NCBI GenBank assembly: GCA_013054445.1
Contig: JAAMPI010000174.1
Coordinates: 1-56,337, forward strand
Origin: Cudoniella acicularis
Lineage: Eukaryota; Ascomycota; Leotiomycetes; Helotiales; Helotiaceae
Reading direction: 5' to 3'
DNA length: 56,337 bases
Both the position numbers and the translations under genes were made by a program. Below the pieces are notes generated by a model, which saw only the letters and a program-made list of their open reading frames with translations, was not told where the DNA came from and made no database searches. This document shows positions 47,246 to 56,337 of this stretch, piece after piece. How positions within the stretch are numbered: the first letter of the stretch is position 1; the number at the start of each line of letters is the position of its first letter.

Positions 47246-47385
47246 TAAATAATAACCCCAATACCCCGATCCGGACACAATAAAAGAATACACAATATTT
47301 AGTTCTATCCCCTTGGTGATCCAGACGGGCTTTCAATCCTCCGCTCACTTGTAATCGCTCGCTCTCTATTCTCGAACTACTGATG

Positions 47386-48898
47386 TTACGGTTGTGCTAA
47401 TCCGGGACTTGAGAGCGGTGAAGCGTAGGCGCCTGGAATAGGCACGGCATCGTAGGTCTGCTCGCCGGGTGCTGCGGATACATGCTCTATCCTTCTCTCG
47501 ACAGGTAGAGAAGGTGCTCTCTGGAAGCTGTTTTGAGGGACCTTGGGCATAGCGGATTAGATCTTGATAGGAGGAGGTTAGAGGGCAAACGACTTAGTGT
47601 TGAGAGCCGAGTTTGATTTGGCTTTGACGAACTAGGCTCCAGCGAATCCTTCTTCGGCGTCTGGGTCGTTGTTATAGGCGGACGGAGGGAAGTGTGGGGA
47701 CTTGGCGTGTGTGGAGTAGGATAGAGACATGGGATCGAAGTCGTGTTTGTTCGGTGCGGATTGAGAGCCGAGTTAGGCGAGGTAGAGGTCAGAACGGGCG
47801 CGGTCTCGGACATTCATAGACTTGCGTAGACGTTGCTTAGAGTAGTATCTGTAGAACACTATGCCGTACAGGATGACCGTGATGTATTCCAGGACAATTT
47901 CGATGAGGTAGCAAACCAAGGACCAATTCTATGACGTTTGTTAGTTGGGTTCGGAGGGTGTTTGAGGGATAGCTTACCTGTATTTTGCAAACCAGTACAT
48001 AATCTACTTCTTCTTAGAACAGGTCCCTTCTGTCATTATCAACGCATGACCAGCCCCACATGTCCTTGCCGTGGCCAGAGTTCTTAGACTGTTGAAGAAT
48101 AGCAGCCGCAATAGTCTATATAACGATACTAAAAATGAAGAATCCCACCGCGAAGAGCGTGGAATAGACAGCAACCTTCTCTGCCTTCCTATGACCCCCT
48201 CTCTAGTAATTCCAGAAAATTAACAAACAAAATGCTAATAAGATACAGGCAATTACCAAGACAGTGATTTGTGGCCATGTCTTCTGCCCTTGAGCCCAAG
48301 GTGGGAAGTTGTTTCGTGGCGCTAAATGTTTCGTTGCGTTGAAGATCGTGAAGGTCATTAAAAGCATAGTAAGAACGATAAGGCTATAGCTGAAATTTAT
48401 ACCTCGCAGAACAAACTTCGCTACCCGGACTCTGGTTTTGATTTTCTATGATATTGTTAGCTACTTCTATAAAGTATGGCCAGTGTCTGCACTTGCTAAA
48501 TCTTTGGCTTGTTCCTTCTCAGTCCCCTGTTCATACTTCTCCAATAGTTGTTCTTCCCGGAACGTCGGGCTTAGTAGGTTGTCTATTTTCCGCTCGGGTA
48601 TACCTGGTGCTCTTATAGTACTCTTTAATAGAGAGGCGAAGCCAATATCTGACGGCTGTGCTTGCGCCATATAGGATTGTGTCTTCTGAGAAGGAGGGTC
48701 CGCGAAAGGAGATCGGTGGTCCTTGTTGGCCTTATTAGGAGAGCATACAGAGGTTGCTTCTGCGAACCTTAGAGTGTAGGGAACTTTGATTAAAGTTTCT
48801 GAGGACGAGGTCGAGTCTTTTCGTTCTCTAGTCAAAGGCGTGGGGCGTTTCTTTTCGTTGTTTGCTATATAACTTGTCAGCTTACTCTATAGTCCACT
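47386..48898 (-). pseudogene. MARVEL-like tetraspan membrane protein with RIP stops
   Basis: Plus-strand span of a minus-strand gene with one 49-bp intron (47,929-47,977; GT...AG with a CTAAC branch site). An N-terminal Ser/Pro-rich region (open for 122 codons below 48,835, with LLSPTFREEQLLEKYEQ) leads into four hydrophobic segments, the first reading VLRGINFSYSLIVLTMLLMT. A loop follows with KDMWGWSCVDNDRRDLF, then the fourth segment ILYGIVFYRYYSKQRLRKSM and a Pro/Ser-rich tail ending in DAVPIPGAYASPL. This matches a conserved fungal plasma-membrane-like protein family of unknown function. At least nine TAG/TAA stops replace Gln or Trp. Several are shared with the left copy. The 5' end is unclear: an ATG at 48,923 lies in another frame, and in-frame coding can be followed to about 48,898. 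Confidence 0.8.
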
Positions 48899-48923
48899 TC
48901 ATGCTTGACGACCCACTAGACAT

Positions 48924-49616
48924 TGTGCTATAGGGAAGACAGATACGATAGAAGGAAGGACAGGACTGCAAGTCCACTAGTAGGTTTAAGGACGACGATA
49001 AGTCGGCGACAGAAATGTGAAGGCTTAAAATCAAAGACGAGGAAGGGCAAAATTACAGATAGAGACTAGCTATCGAAGAGAAATGAGATAAGTCCTCGAC
49101 AAGTAGGAAGGTCAGCGGTTTTGTAGAAGCGCCCGGCCTAAAAATGGTAGCTAATTTAAGACGTTGTTTGAGGCTCCTGTCTAAAATTAGTAAAGAAGCG
49201 GGAGGCGGCGAGGACTGCTGATGATCAATTTCAGGTCCCGTAATCACGGCACTCGTCTATAAAGCGCTAGGACCAATTTGAGCTCCCTATCGCCACGTGA
49301 GCTACGCACGGGGCTTGCGGGTTTGATATCACTTTACAAGCTAAGATCACCTGCCAGCATGGATTGTCCCCCGTTGGAGGACGGGATAGGGAATGAGATT
49401 GAGACCTAGAATGTGTTTCACTTTGATCAGAAGAAAGCTGTATTGGCGGCATCCCGTGCCTTCCGCGCTATAGTTGTGCTAAGATACTACTATAATATAA
49501 GGTAATGAAAGGAAATTTTCAAGCATTCTAAAGAGAGTATGAGAAGTATAAAACTAAGCCCTGCTCTATTCTGCCTATCAATTTGCCAAGGTTGACCTTC
49601 GCTAGTTCTATAGATA
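48924..49616. other. Intergenic, no gene seen
   Basis: Space between the tetraspan gene (upstream side) and the 3' end of the unknown 156-aa gene. A 64-codon open frame at 49,053-49,247 on the minus strand has no supporting features. Confidence 0.5.
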
Positions 49617-50087
49617 CTATATTCTCCACTTGCTATCTACGCCGACCGTTTTGATCGTGCCCGCATTCAGGAGCACACCTTCTATCATAATTACTTTGCT
49701 AGAGACGATCTCCTCGACCTCTTTATATAAAATCCTTAAGACTATACCTCCAGGTATCTTATTGTTGTCCTTAAAACCGAAGATCTGATCAATTTGATCA
49801 ACTTTATGATATAGCCCCAATTCTGTATAGCACTCGATATAAAGAGTCAATAGCCTTATCAATGGTCCGTGGTCCATGAACAGCCTGTACTTGTGTTTGA
49901 CTCTAGTAAGAAGAGCGCTAAGAGATCCGTGAAGTCCTCTTCCTATAACCCTCCCTTGCCAGTCTCTCTCGCCGTCTTTAATGTTATCGCACTTGATATA
50001 AGAGACCTTGAACTTCGCCTTGGTTTCCGGACATAGTGAGGAGGGGTAGGGTGGCCAAACTTTTGCGCTCTCGTATGTCTTTGCCAT
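49617..50087 (-). CDS. Unknown 156-aa protein, possibly truncated at the N-terminus
   Basis: ATG at 50,087 opens 156 codons with no stop. Soluble, mixed-charge protein with GRVIGRGLHGSLSALLTRVK and YHKVDQIDQIFGFKDNN. No family recognised and no signal peptide. The same frame upstream of the ATG stays coding-like for about 45 codons (including EKEISTAAYPPPYDL) apart from one TAA at 50,126, which is a likely mutated Gln codon. The original protein was therefore probably about 200 aa, and this ATG may be internal. The left copy has the same upstream TAA, so that mutation came before the duplication. Confidence 0.55.
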   Translation of the reverse strand: MAKTYESAKVWPPYPSSLCPETKAKFKVSYIKCDNIKDGERDWQGRVIGRGLHGSLSALLTRVKHKYRLFMDHGPLIRLLTLYIECYTELGLYHKVDQIDQIFGFKDNNKIPGGIVLRILYKEVEEIVSSKVIMIEGVLLNAGTIKTVGVDSKWRI

Positions 50088-50239
50088 TATCGCTAGGTCG
50101 AACTTTGCTTGTTCGCGGGTTTGTTACGTCAAATCGTAAGGAGGAGGATAGGCAGCAGTTGAAATTTCCTTTTCTGCCAATTCTAGAAACCCTATAGTCG
50201 GAAGCAGTTGCGACGGCGATGGAGAGGGTATTTTGGTTC

Positions 50240-50959
50240 GTGTGTGTGAATGCTCGTAAGAGATTGAAAGTCTGGTCTCTAAAATTATTTGTCGATCCAA
50301 ATTCTTAAAAATATAGGAAACTGGGGCAAGAAATGTTCTTTATAGCATTCAATTATACACCTAGATCCACTAGAGCTAATCAAGAGTTAGCAGAAGCCAA
50401 ACGTGATCCTAACACCTCCTAGCGTTAGAGGCCCGGTTGGCTACTGTATGGCGGTATCCTCGCTTTCTAGAACTGGGCGAAAATATAGCAAAGCCAGGGT
50501 GTAGAACCAGGGTGCAGAGACAGGGTGTAGAGACAGGGTGCAGAGACATGGATATATGGTAGGAATAAGCCCTACCGGTTGCATGGCCGAAGAATTTAGA
50601 GTTGCACAATATAGCCATAATTTGAGTGTGAGATGAGGTCATTATCTGTCGGCTCTTCAAAGATCACGGAACTAGCGTACCGAGTATCGGACCTCTAGTG
50701 CCTCTCGCTGCCCCTCGCTAAGCTCTATACTATTCTATTTCCGGAGAGAACATTCGTTTAGGCGTTCGGCTACTGTCATTAGCTCCTAGCCCTTAGTACT
50801 GGCTCCCTCTGCTTGTTCTTTATTTCAACCTCTATAAACTCTATTGTTTTTTGATCTACAGTTTACTTTGCTTTAGCCTCCTAACTTACTTGTCACTATC
50901 TTTAATCCTTTAACAAGTTTTTAGCCTCTTATTTAAATCGTTTATCGCATATAGAAAAG
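50240..50959. promoter_or_regulatory. Divergent intergenic region upstream of the transporter
   Basis: Contains the minisatellite at 50,494-50,550 and, over the last 150 bp before the transporter ATG, a pyrimidine-rich, AT-rich stretch typical of fungal promoters. A minus-strand open frame at 50,409-50,660 is a by-product of the minisatellite. Confidence 0.45.
50494..50550. repeat. Minisatellite, well-preserved copy
   Basis: Tandem units CCAGGGTGTAGAA, CCAGGGTGCAGAGA, CAGGGTGTAGAGA and CAGGGTGCAGAGA. The unmutated form gives the consensus ACAGGGTGYAGAG. Mirror partner of 15,500-15,572. Confidence 0.93.
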
Positions 50960-52736
50960 ATGGCTCTAAAAGTCGAGCAAGCTGATACCGCGGGGGACGC
51001 CACCGGAAATACAACCCCTCAACAGTCATCTATCGATATCGAGAAAATCTTATTTCTTGATCTTAATACTGCTAAAGAGAAAACTGTACGATTTAAAAGA
51101 CCAATCAGTGGTTGGGCATAGGCGTTGGTCTGTGTTGGTCTCTTCCTAGGATCTCTCCTCTATAGTAAGTTCTTTTAAAGTAGCCTATGTTTCCTAAATT
51201 AATCATAAACTTTTAGGGCTAGATACTACAATTGCTGCCGATGTGTAAGGGCCTATTCTCCAATCCCTAGGAGAAATCGAGAAGTTGGCTTGGGTCGGTA
51301 TTGGATTTCCTATAGGATCTGTCGCTGCGATTCTACTTATCGGATGGTGTTATGCTCTCTTTGAGATCAAATACCTCATGATTGGTAGTGTTCTCCTCTT
51401 TGAGATCGGCAGCGCGGTTTGTGGTGTAGCACCTACCATGAATGCTATGATTGTCGGCAGAGTTATTGCTGGTTCAGGCGGTGTAGGCATGTATCTCGGG
51501 TGAGATTATATTCCCTCCCTAGTTTATCGCGACGCGTGTCTAACCTTCGTCAGTGCCTTGACATATAACTCCGTCTTCACGAGCATGAAAGAACGTCCTA
51601 TTTATAATGCAGCAATCGGTTTGTGCTGGGGAACAGGAGCAATTCTCGGACCCGTCATCGGCGGAGGCTTCGCAGAAAGCAAAGCCACATGGAGATAGGC
51701 CTTTTACATCAACCTTCTATTAGCTGCTTTGGTTGCGCCAGTGTATATCTTCCTCTTTCCAAGATATAACAGCAAGCCCGACGTCTCTGGTTCTACAAAG
51801 TTAAAACAGATGGATTGGGTTGGAGTCTTCCTTAATGCTGGCACTTGGACCCTCTTTCAGGTCGCATGCACCTTCTCGGGATCTACATGGAAATAGAAGT
51901 CCGCCGGACCAATTGCTCTCTAGGTCGTCTTCGGAGTCTTTCTTTTCGCCTACATCTTTCAACAAGTTTACTGCATCTTTACGACTGCCGAAAGACGACT
52001 ATTCCCCGTTCAGATCCTGAAAAGCAGAACCATCGTTCTTCTTTACATTGCCTATGCCGCAGCTGCTGCCGGTGTATTCGTTTCTATCTATTACATCCCT
52101 CTCTTCTTCCAATTCACGAGAGGTGACTCAGCGATCAAAGCAGCAATCCGCCTTCTGCTATTCATCTGCATTATGATATTTTTCGTCATGCTCGCAGGTG
52201 GTCTGCTTCTAGTACTCGGACGATATATGCCCATCTACATCATTGCCGGTGTCTTTATGACAATTGGAGGGGTACTCATGCACACCGTTGATGCTAGCAC
52301 CAATACCGGCGCAGTCTATGGCTACGAAGTCCTGGTAGCGATCGGAGCTGGCCTTTCATTACAAGTTGCTTACTCAGTGGCTGTTATGAAGGTTAAGCCA
52401 GAGGAGGTCTTCGGCGCTACCGGCGTCATGAACGTCTCACAAATCGGAAGCGCTGCTATCGCACTCTCTCTCGCGAATATCATTTTCCAGAACGTGGGGT
52501 TTATTAAGTTGAGGGATGCTCTTACAGGACGAAGTTTCAGTGCTGAGGAGCTCAGAGGCGCTCTTGCGGGTGCGAAGTCTACGATTCTTGCTAGTGATGA
52601 TCCAAATGTCCAGAAGTTGGCGATAGATGCTATTGTAGATACTATAGGCCTGATTTGGATCCTGGTTATTGTTACAGGTGCTGTTAGCATTGTCAGTGGT
52701 GCTTTCATGAAGCGGGAGAAGTTGGCTCTTCAGTAG
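50960..52736 (+). pseudogene. DHA2-type major facilitator (14-TM drug/H+ antiporter family) with five RIP stops
   Basis: Three exons (50,960-51,164; 51,217-51,499; 51,554-52,736) separated by 52- and 54-bp introns join to a 556-codon frame. Family landmarks: GLDTTIAADV in the first helix region (the Gly codon now reads Arg), FEIGSAVCGVAPTMNAMIVG, GRVIAGSGGVG, GLCWGTGAILGPVIGGGF and AFYINLL. Multiple hydrophobic helices continue to the C-terminus. Stops at 51,119, 51,246, 51,696, 51,894 and 51,921 all fit Gln or Trp codons hit by RIP. Otherwise the gene is intact. Relatives export toxins and antifungals at the plasma membrane, but the substrate is unknown here. Introns have canonical GT/AG ends. 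Confidence 0.88.
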
Positions 52737-53095
52737 AGGAAAGACTATAATGGAAATAGAGATAGTGTACGGCAGCATAAAAGAGAGGTTGGATTTTTTT
52801 TTGAAAGGGATAGAGTAATGATAGCCGCAAACACATCTTAAAAAGCTTGCTTAGAAACATGATGTAAGATCTATAACGAGATCACTCGCCGGTATATTCG
52901 AATTTAGTGTCAATAGATTCACTCGTTTACTCAATATTATTTTATTTAGGTTAAGCACAAGCAGCCGAGGCCAGAAAGAGCTGTTTTAATTGGAGCAAAA
53001 TTAGAATTCCTCTATAGGGGGTGAAAATTACGATATAATACCTTTATATTCCCAAATAACATAGTGGGAAAACCCCTGGCCGAATGAACCGAATA
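52737..53095. other. Intergenic between convergent transporter and 2EXR genes
   Basis: No gene. Includes the stretch at about 53.00-53.12 kb that is absent from the left copy. Confidence 0.5.
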
Positions 53096-53848
53096 CTAGA
53101 AAGTAGACGTAAAGGCACAGCCAAAAGGTAATAGGCCACTTTCACGGTAGTGCGTACGCTCTTTATGAATCCGCAGGCTAAGCTCCGGCATTTCTATATC
53201 TCCAAGTTCCTATATTCTTCCTTCATTAATGATGTTTAAGACCAGATTACTCTATGGTGGCTGGCATCTCAGCGCCAATGTTGATACGCTCTATTCAGGA
53301 TTTCCTGTTATATATCTTGTTGCAAACGCGTGGCAACTTTCTATTAAGGAAGCCGGTATTATTAAAGAGAGTTTCTCTAGCTTTGGAAATTGGCATAGAA
53401 GGCGGACAATCCATTCCTCATCTTCCCACTTCACCACTACTCGTGTGGCAGCCTTAAATGGTTCAAATAGGGAAGGATCAGGCCTAGTACTAGGAGCGAG
53501 CGTGTCGCAAGCAGCGTTAAAGTATTCTACGATTTTTCCGTTATATAAGAGTGGCTAGACTGTTCTCAGGACTTCAAATCGAGATTCTCGATAAACGAGG
53601 AAGTTAGGTGGAAGTTGTGAATCGGCTCTGAAGGAAAAGTCTTGACCGTTGTGCCTAATGGCGACCTGACGTGGATATAGGTAATAGACGTACTCCTAGA
53701 TCCTTAAACGTATTTCTATAGGCAGCAAAGGAAAAAGAGGGAATAGCAATGTTAAAGGTATTACGGATGTTATTATATGATTTGCCTTGGTCAAATTAGT
53801 GTTATAAATATAGTGGAAATTCTGATTGAAAGGTGGCGTTGGGCTCAC
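53096..53848 (-). pseudogene. 2EXR-domain protein with a RIP stop
   Basis: 250-codon frame on the minus strand. Near the N-terminus it reads FPLFPLLPIEIRLRI, then TAG at 53,698 (codon 51) where the family has Trp, then EYVYYLYPRQVAI. This is the 2EXR signature. It continues with NFLVYRESRFEVL, YITGNPE and ends at TAG 53,096. One or more further TAG stops occur in the second half. There is no ATG at the apparent start (GTG at 53,848; ATA in the left copy), so the true start or a first exon lies upstream and is not resolved. Function of 2EXR proteins is not known. Confidence 0.78.
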
Positions 53849-53979
53849 AAATTTAAGCCACAAAACCTATATATAGAGGGGGCCAGAACGGTATCTCTCA
53901 GAAATAGAGAATCCTAGAATAATCCTCTCTAAAAATAGCCCTGGATCTAAAAACGGCTTATACCGAGTTGGAGTATGTG

Positions 53980-54306
53980 TTCTTAATTATCATTACCTTC
54001 ACAACTTGGTAGGCGAGTTTGAGTCTCCTTAGTATCCATATTCTTTGTATACAGGAATGAAACATCGATCCCACGAGATTCCCGGACTATTTATACCATC
54101 TGATGAAAAGATTTAAAAGTCGTAGGTTAGGTAATATGCCTAAGACTTAAACAGTTACAGACAAGAGTTACTAAATATCAAGTATAAATTGAACAATACA
54201 TTGAATGATTATTCGGTCACTCTAGCTCTAATGATCGGGAGACACTTCCCAGAATCTATTTCGAAGTCCAGCTTGGCTGGTTTAATAACACGTATATCTA
54301 GCCGCA
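53980..54306. other. 327-bp segment present only in the right arm, flanked by GTG
   Basis: The left arm lacks this segment exactly between two GTG triplets (53,977-53,979 and 54,307-54,309). Either a small insertion with 3-bp target duplication in the right arm or a microhomology deletion in the left. No terminal repeats or gene seen. Confidence 0.65.
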
Positions 54307-54508
54307 GTGAGAGGTTAGGCCAGACTTACCGGAAATAAATACAGCCGAAATGTAACACCTAATATTATACGCAGATGACCACTCTTTCCTCAATTTATTA
54401 ATACAATTTATACTAAAAACTAGGCTATAATCCAATCTAAACCAGTAGAGCACCTCTTATAACATCCTAAAGCACTTACCAAAGCTCCGTCCTCACCTAA
54501 AAGTACTT

Positions 54509-55195
54509 CTAAGTCCGATTCCGCTTAGCCAGCGCTCTATCACGAGTTGTCTTCATCTTCTCTAAAATCCAGTGGTTGTAAACCAAATATAGTACAGTCA
54601 TATTTCCGGTACACAAACCAATTACGATAATCGTAATCTTGGCAGTGACGGACCAGTGCCTACCTTGAGCGGTATAGATGTTGATAAGGGTAGTAATGAG
54701 ACCGGTAAGTGAGTGGAGTAGCCCAGGTCTTTGGATCATCTAGTTAGTGCTCTGTCTTTTGGGATAATCTTAGGAAACTTATAAAAATATGTTTCCAACC
54801 AGCCAAATGGCATTGTTCCGCCATTTATACCATAACCAGCTTGTCCTAACTGTTCCAAAAAGGCAGCAGGCTCCTGCGATCGCTAGAAGCCCCTTCTTAA
54901 GCGTATATTGAATAATCCTTCCACCAGTACTACTTGCGAGAGTCTGCGAAGTTTTGAGAGAAGTGAAAGTCCTAGGAAATACGACGTACCTAGCTAGTGT
55001 AAGCCATGAGAAGAATGCGGCACGGATGTTGTCCCAGGTTGGTGCTTGGTTCGCCTGGGTAGACTTAGCCATGTAGGGAGTCTCCGTCGTCGATGTTGTC
55101 TGAGGATCATGCTCCGTTTCTTCCCCAAACTTCTCGAAGGATCCAGGCATTGTTCTTGTTAGATCAACAGAGGTGGTATTAGGTGAGGCGCTCAT
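54509..55195 (-). pseudogene. Small fungal multi-span membrane protein with a mutated splice donor
   Basis: Exon 1 runs 55,195-54,783 and exon 2 54,728-54,509. Joined, they give 210 codons with no stop. The 54-bp intron has an AG acceptor and an ACTAAC branch site, but its donor reads ATAAGT instead of GTAAGT, a G-to-A change. Without splicing the frame ends seven bases after the exon border. The protein has a Thr/Ser-rich cytosol-like N-terminus (TRTMPGSFEKFGEETEHDP), then ANQAPTWDNIRAAFFSWLTL, then three or four hydrophobic segments including VGNIFLPGLLHSLTGL across the junction and TAKITIIVIGLCTGNMTVLY. I recall the same layout in a conserved fungal protein of unknown function. Confidence 0.8.
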
Positions 55196-55498
55196 TGTGG
55201 TTGTTGGTGATCCATCGAGTGTCGAACACGCCTTTTAATACCTCCAACTGACGCTATTTCAGGAAGGGGCCGGTTTGGGTCCCTATATCATTACGTACAA
55301 AACGCCGACTGGTTTCGTGGAGCCTATAAGATGGAAAGTGGCTTCCATGCCTAGTGGTTTACCTGTCATGTGAATCAGAGAGAGAATAAGTCTGATTCCT
55401 AAGTATAGAACATCGCATTCGCGCGTTAATATATCGATTTTTATATGGAAAAAACTCACACGCCTTTAATCAGTAGAGTAACGGCGAGATATCGAGAG
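55196..55498. other. Intergenic, no gene seen
   Basis: About 300 bp between the small membrane protein start and the 75-codon fragment. Confidence 0.5.
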
Positions 55499-55726
55499 TC
55501 AGTTACCACCAGCTTTTCTCATTGTGATAGATACAAACGCCTATATGAACGTCCTCAAAGCTTTAACGGTCTCGTGTTTTTTCCTCTCGAGGTTCACCTC
55601 CATCCCCCCATGGTTGCACCTCTCGTCGCTGCTATTCACCCCACCGGACAATTCTGTGTTCTCTTGTACCGCAAGCTCCCCTAAGAAAAAATCTCTCAAC
55701 CTGACCAGACCCTCGCTCTTTTCCAT
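55499..55726 (-). pseudogene. 75-codon gene fragment with one RIP stop
   Basis: Reads MEKSEGLVRLRDFFLGELAV and ends MRKAGGN before TGA at 55,499, with a TAG at 55,541 in place of a probable Gln. In-frame upstream sequence remains partly coding-like up to about 55,780, so it may be the last exon of a larger gene. No family recognised. The same TAG is present in the left copy. Confidence 0.5.
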
Positions 55727-56337
55727 TTCCTTGTGAAAGCGGGGCCCGGCTTTTTCTCTTTAAAGGGATCGAATTACAAGCTTTGCCTTTTAGTCTTCCC
55801 TTTCTAGATAGATTCTCTTCTCATTTATCTTTGTTGTGAAACGTTGTCTACGAGATCCAGGGGAAGTGATCCCGAATACGTGTTCGGGTATTTGGATTCT
55901 CGCTAGTGCCATAGTAACGATTCTAAGAAGTTTTTATGGTCTAAGGGTGAGGCATGTTGACTAGAGACTCTATTTGGCATTTAAGTCTCTTGTGCTAGAA
56001 GCCGTGCCATTAGTTCCACAAACATGATCTTCCACGGGTCGGCCCGGAAATCATAACATAAAATTATTGGAGGCAGTATAACACTAACTTCCCTTATTAG
56101 CACACATGATCTCACCTAAGAGGGTGCAAAGACAAGGGTGCAGAGACAGGGTGTAGAGACAGGGTGCAGAGACAGGGTACAGAGACAGAGAATAGTTATT
56201 ACAGGGCGCAAACCTTACAGTAGCGCTTACAAATATTACTTGACTGGGGATTGACTGCGCAGGTTTAGAGAGGCCGGTTCTGGCTCCGAAGCCCAAACTT
56301 AGAATCGGCAATTGCTATGCTGCGTCACAACTTTTTT
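55727..56337. other. Intergenic end of window
   Basis: No gene supported. The minus-strand open frame at 56,084-56,311 is generated by the minisatellite. Homology to the left arm continues to the last base. Confidence 0.5.
56116..56190. repeat. Minisatellite near the window end, well-preserved copy
   Basis: Six units such as ACAAGGGTGCAGAG, ACAGGGTGTAGAG and ACAGGGTACAGAG. Mirror partner of 10,370-10,422. Confidence 0.93.

Larger units (their letters stand above)
46697..56337. repeat. Right outer arm of the giant inverted repeat (mostly lightly mutated copy)
   Basis: Reverse complement of 10,222-19,268. From 46.7 to about 47.2 kb it is RIP-mutated like the inner arm. Beyond about 47.25 kb it has near-normal composition with only scattered RIP-type stops. 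It runs to the last base of the window, so its true end is unseen. Confidence 0.93.

Noticed and set aside
47487..47813. 108-codon minus-strand open frame rich in Pro/Ser/Thr
   Set aside because: Out-of-frame shadow of the tetraspan gene's C-terminal exon, whose own frame carries the recognisable tail.
50409..50660. 83-codon minus-strand frame rich in Leu-His-Pro-Cys
   Set aside because: Its repetitive part is simply the translated minisatellite. The same applies to 56,084-56,311.
1..56337. CRISPR arrays, operons or bacterial signals
   Set aside because: Introns, gene families and RIP show a eukaryotic fungal genome. The tandem repeats have no unique spacers.

Overview
The window comes from a filamentous ascomycete (Pezizomycotina). 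Introns are 49-54 bp with fungal splice and branch sites. Gene families are fungal: Fot1/pogo transposase, 2EXR, DUF3723, DHA2 transporter. About 36 kb carries a strong repeat-induced point mutation (RIP) signature: CA and TG dinucleotides are nearly absent, TA is in great excess, CG is kept, start codons read ATA, and CAA/CAG/TGG codons have become TAA/TAG. The species cannot be named from the sequence.

Layout. (1) 1-5.7 kb: unique GC-balanced DNA with no gene I can support. (2) 5.8-10.2 kb: RIP-ruined DNA with a decayed DUF3723 gene. (3) 10.2-56.3 kb: one giant inverted repeat with its axis near 35,996. The right arm (36.2-56.3 kb) is continuous. The left arm is split into 10.2-19.27 kb and 25.29-35.8 kb by a 6,021-bp insertion. 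A spacer of about 400 bp lies at the centre. The outer end is cut by the window edge, so the arms may be longer.

The insertion (19,269-25,289) is a Tc1/mariner-class pogo/Fot1-like transposon. It has 39-bp terminal inverted repeats, a TA target duplication, and an intact empty site in the opposite arm (46,697-46,698). Besides a transposase gene broken by three RIP-type stops it carries about 3.5 kb of cargo. One cargo gene is a small Cys-rich protein with a WW-like tail. The other is a large fungal conserved protein whose reading frame shifts by -1 at a CCCTTTG heptamer. A cargo-bearing, precisely delimited Fot1-like element is the most unusual object here.

The inner arms (25.3-46.7 kb) are heavily RIP-mutated on both sides. 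They hold readable relics of a male-sterility/acyl-CoA-reductase-type SDR gene, an R-SNARE, a 2EXR protein and several unrecognised small genes, each present twice in mirror image. The outer arms hold six gene units in the same order: a tetraspan MARVEL-like protein, an unknown 156-aa protein, a DHA2-type MFS transporter, a 2EXR protein, a small multi-span membrane protein and a 75-codon fragment. The right copy is lightly damaged and the left copy is wrecked. Several stop codons are shared by both copies, so some RIP came before the inverted duplication. A 12-13-bp minisatellite (core ACAGGGTGYAGAG) sits at five loci per arm unit, one of them at the axis.

RIP relics were read by eye by following frames whose only interruptions are TAG/TAA. 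Where I name a family, it is from motifs I recognise and not from a search.
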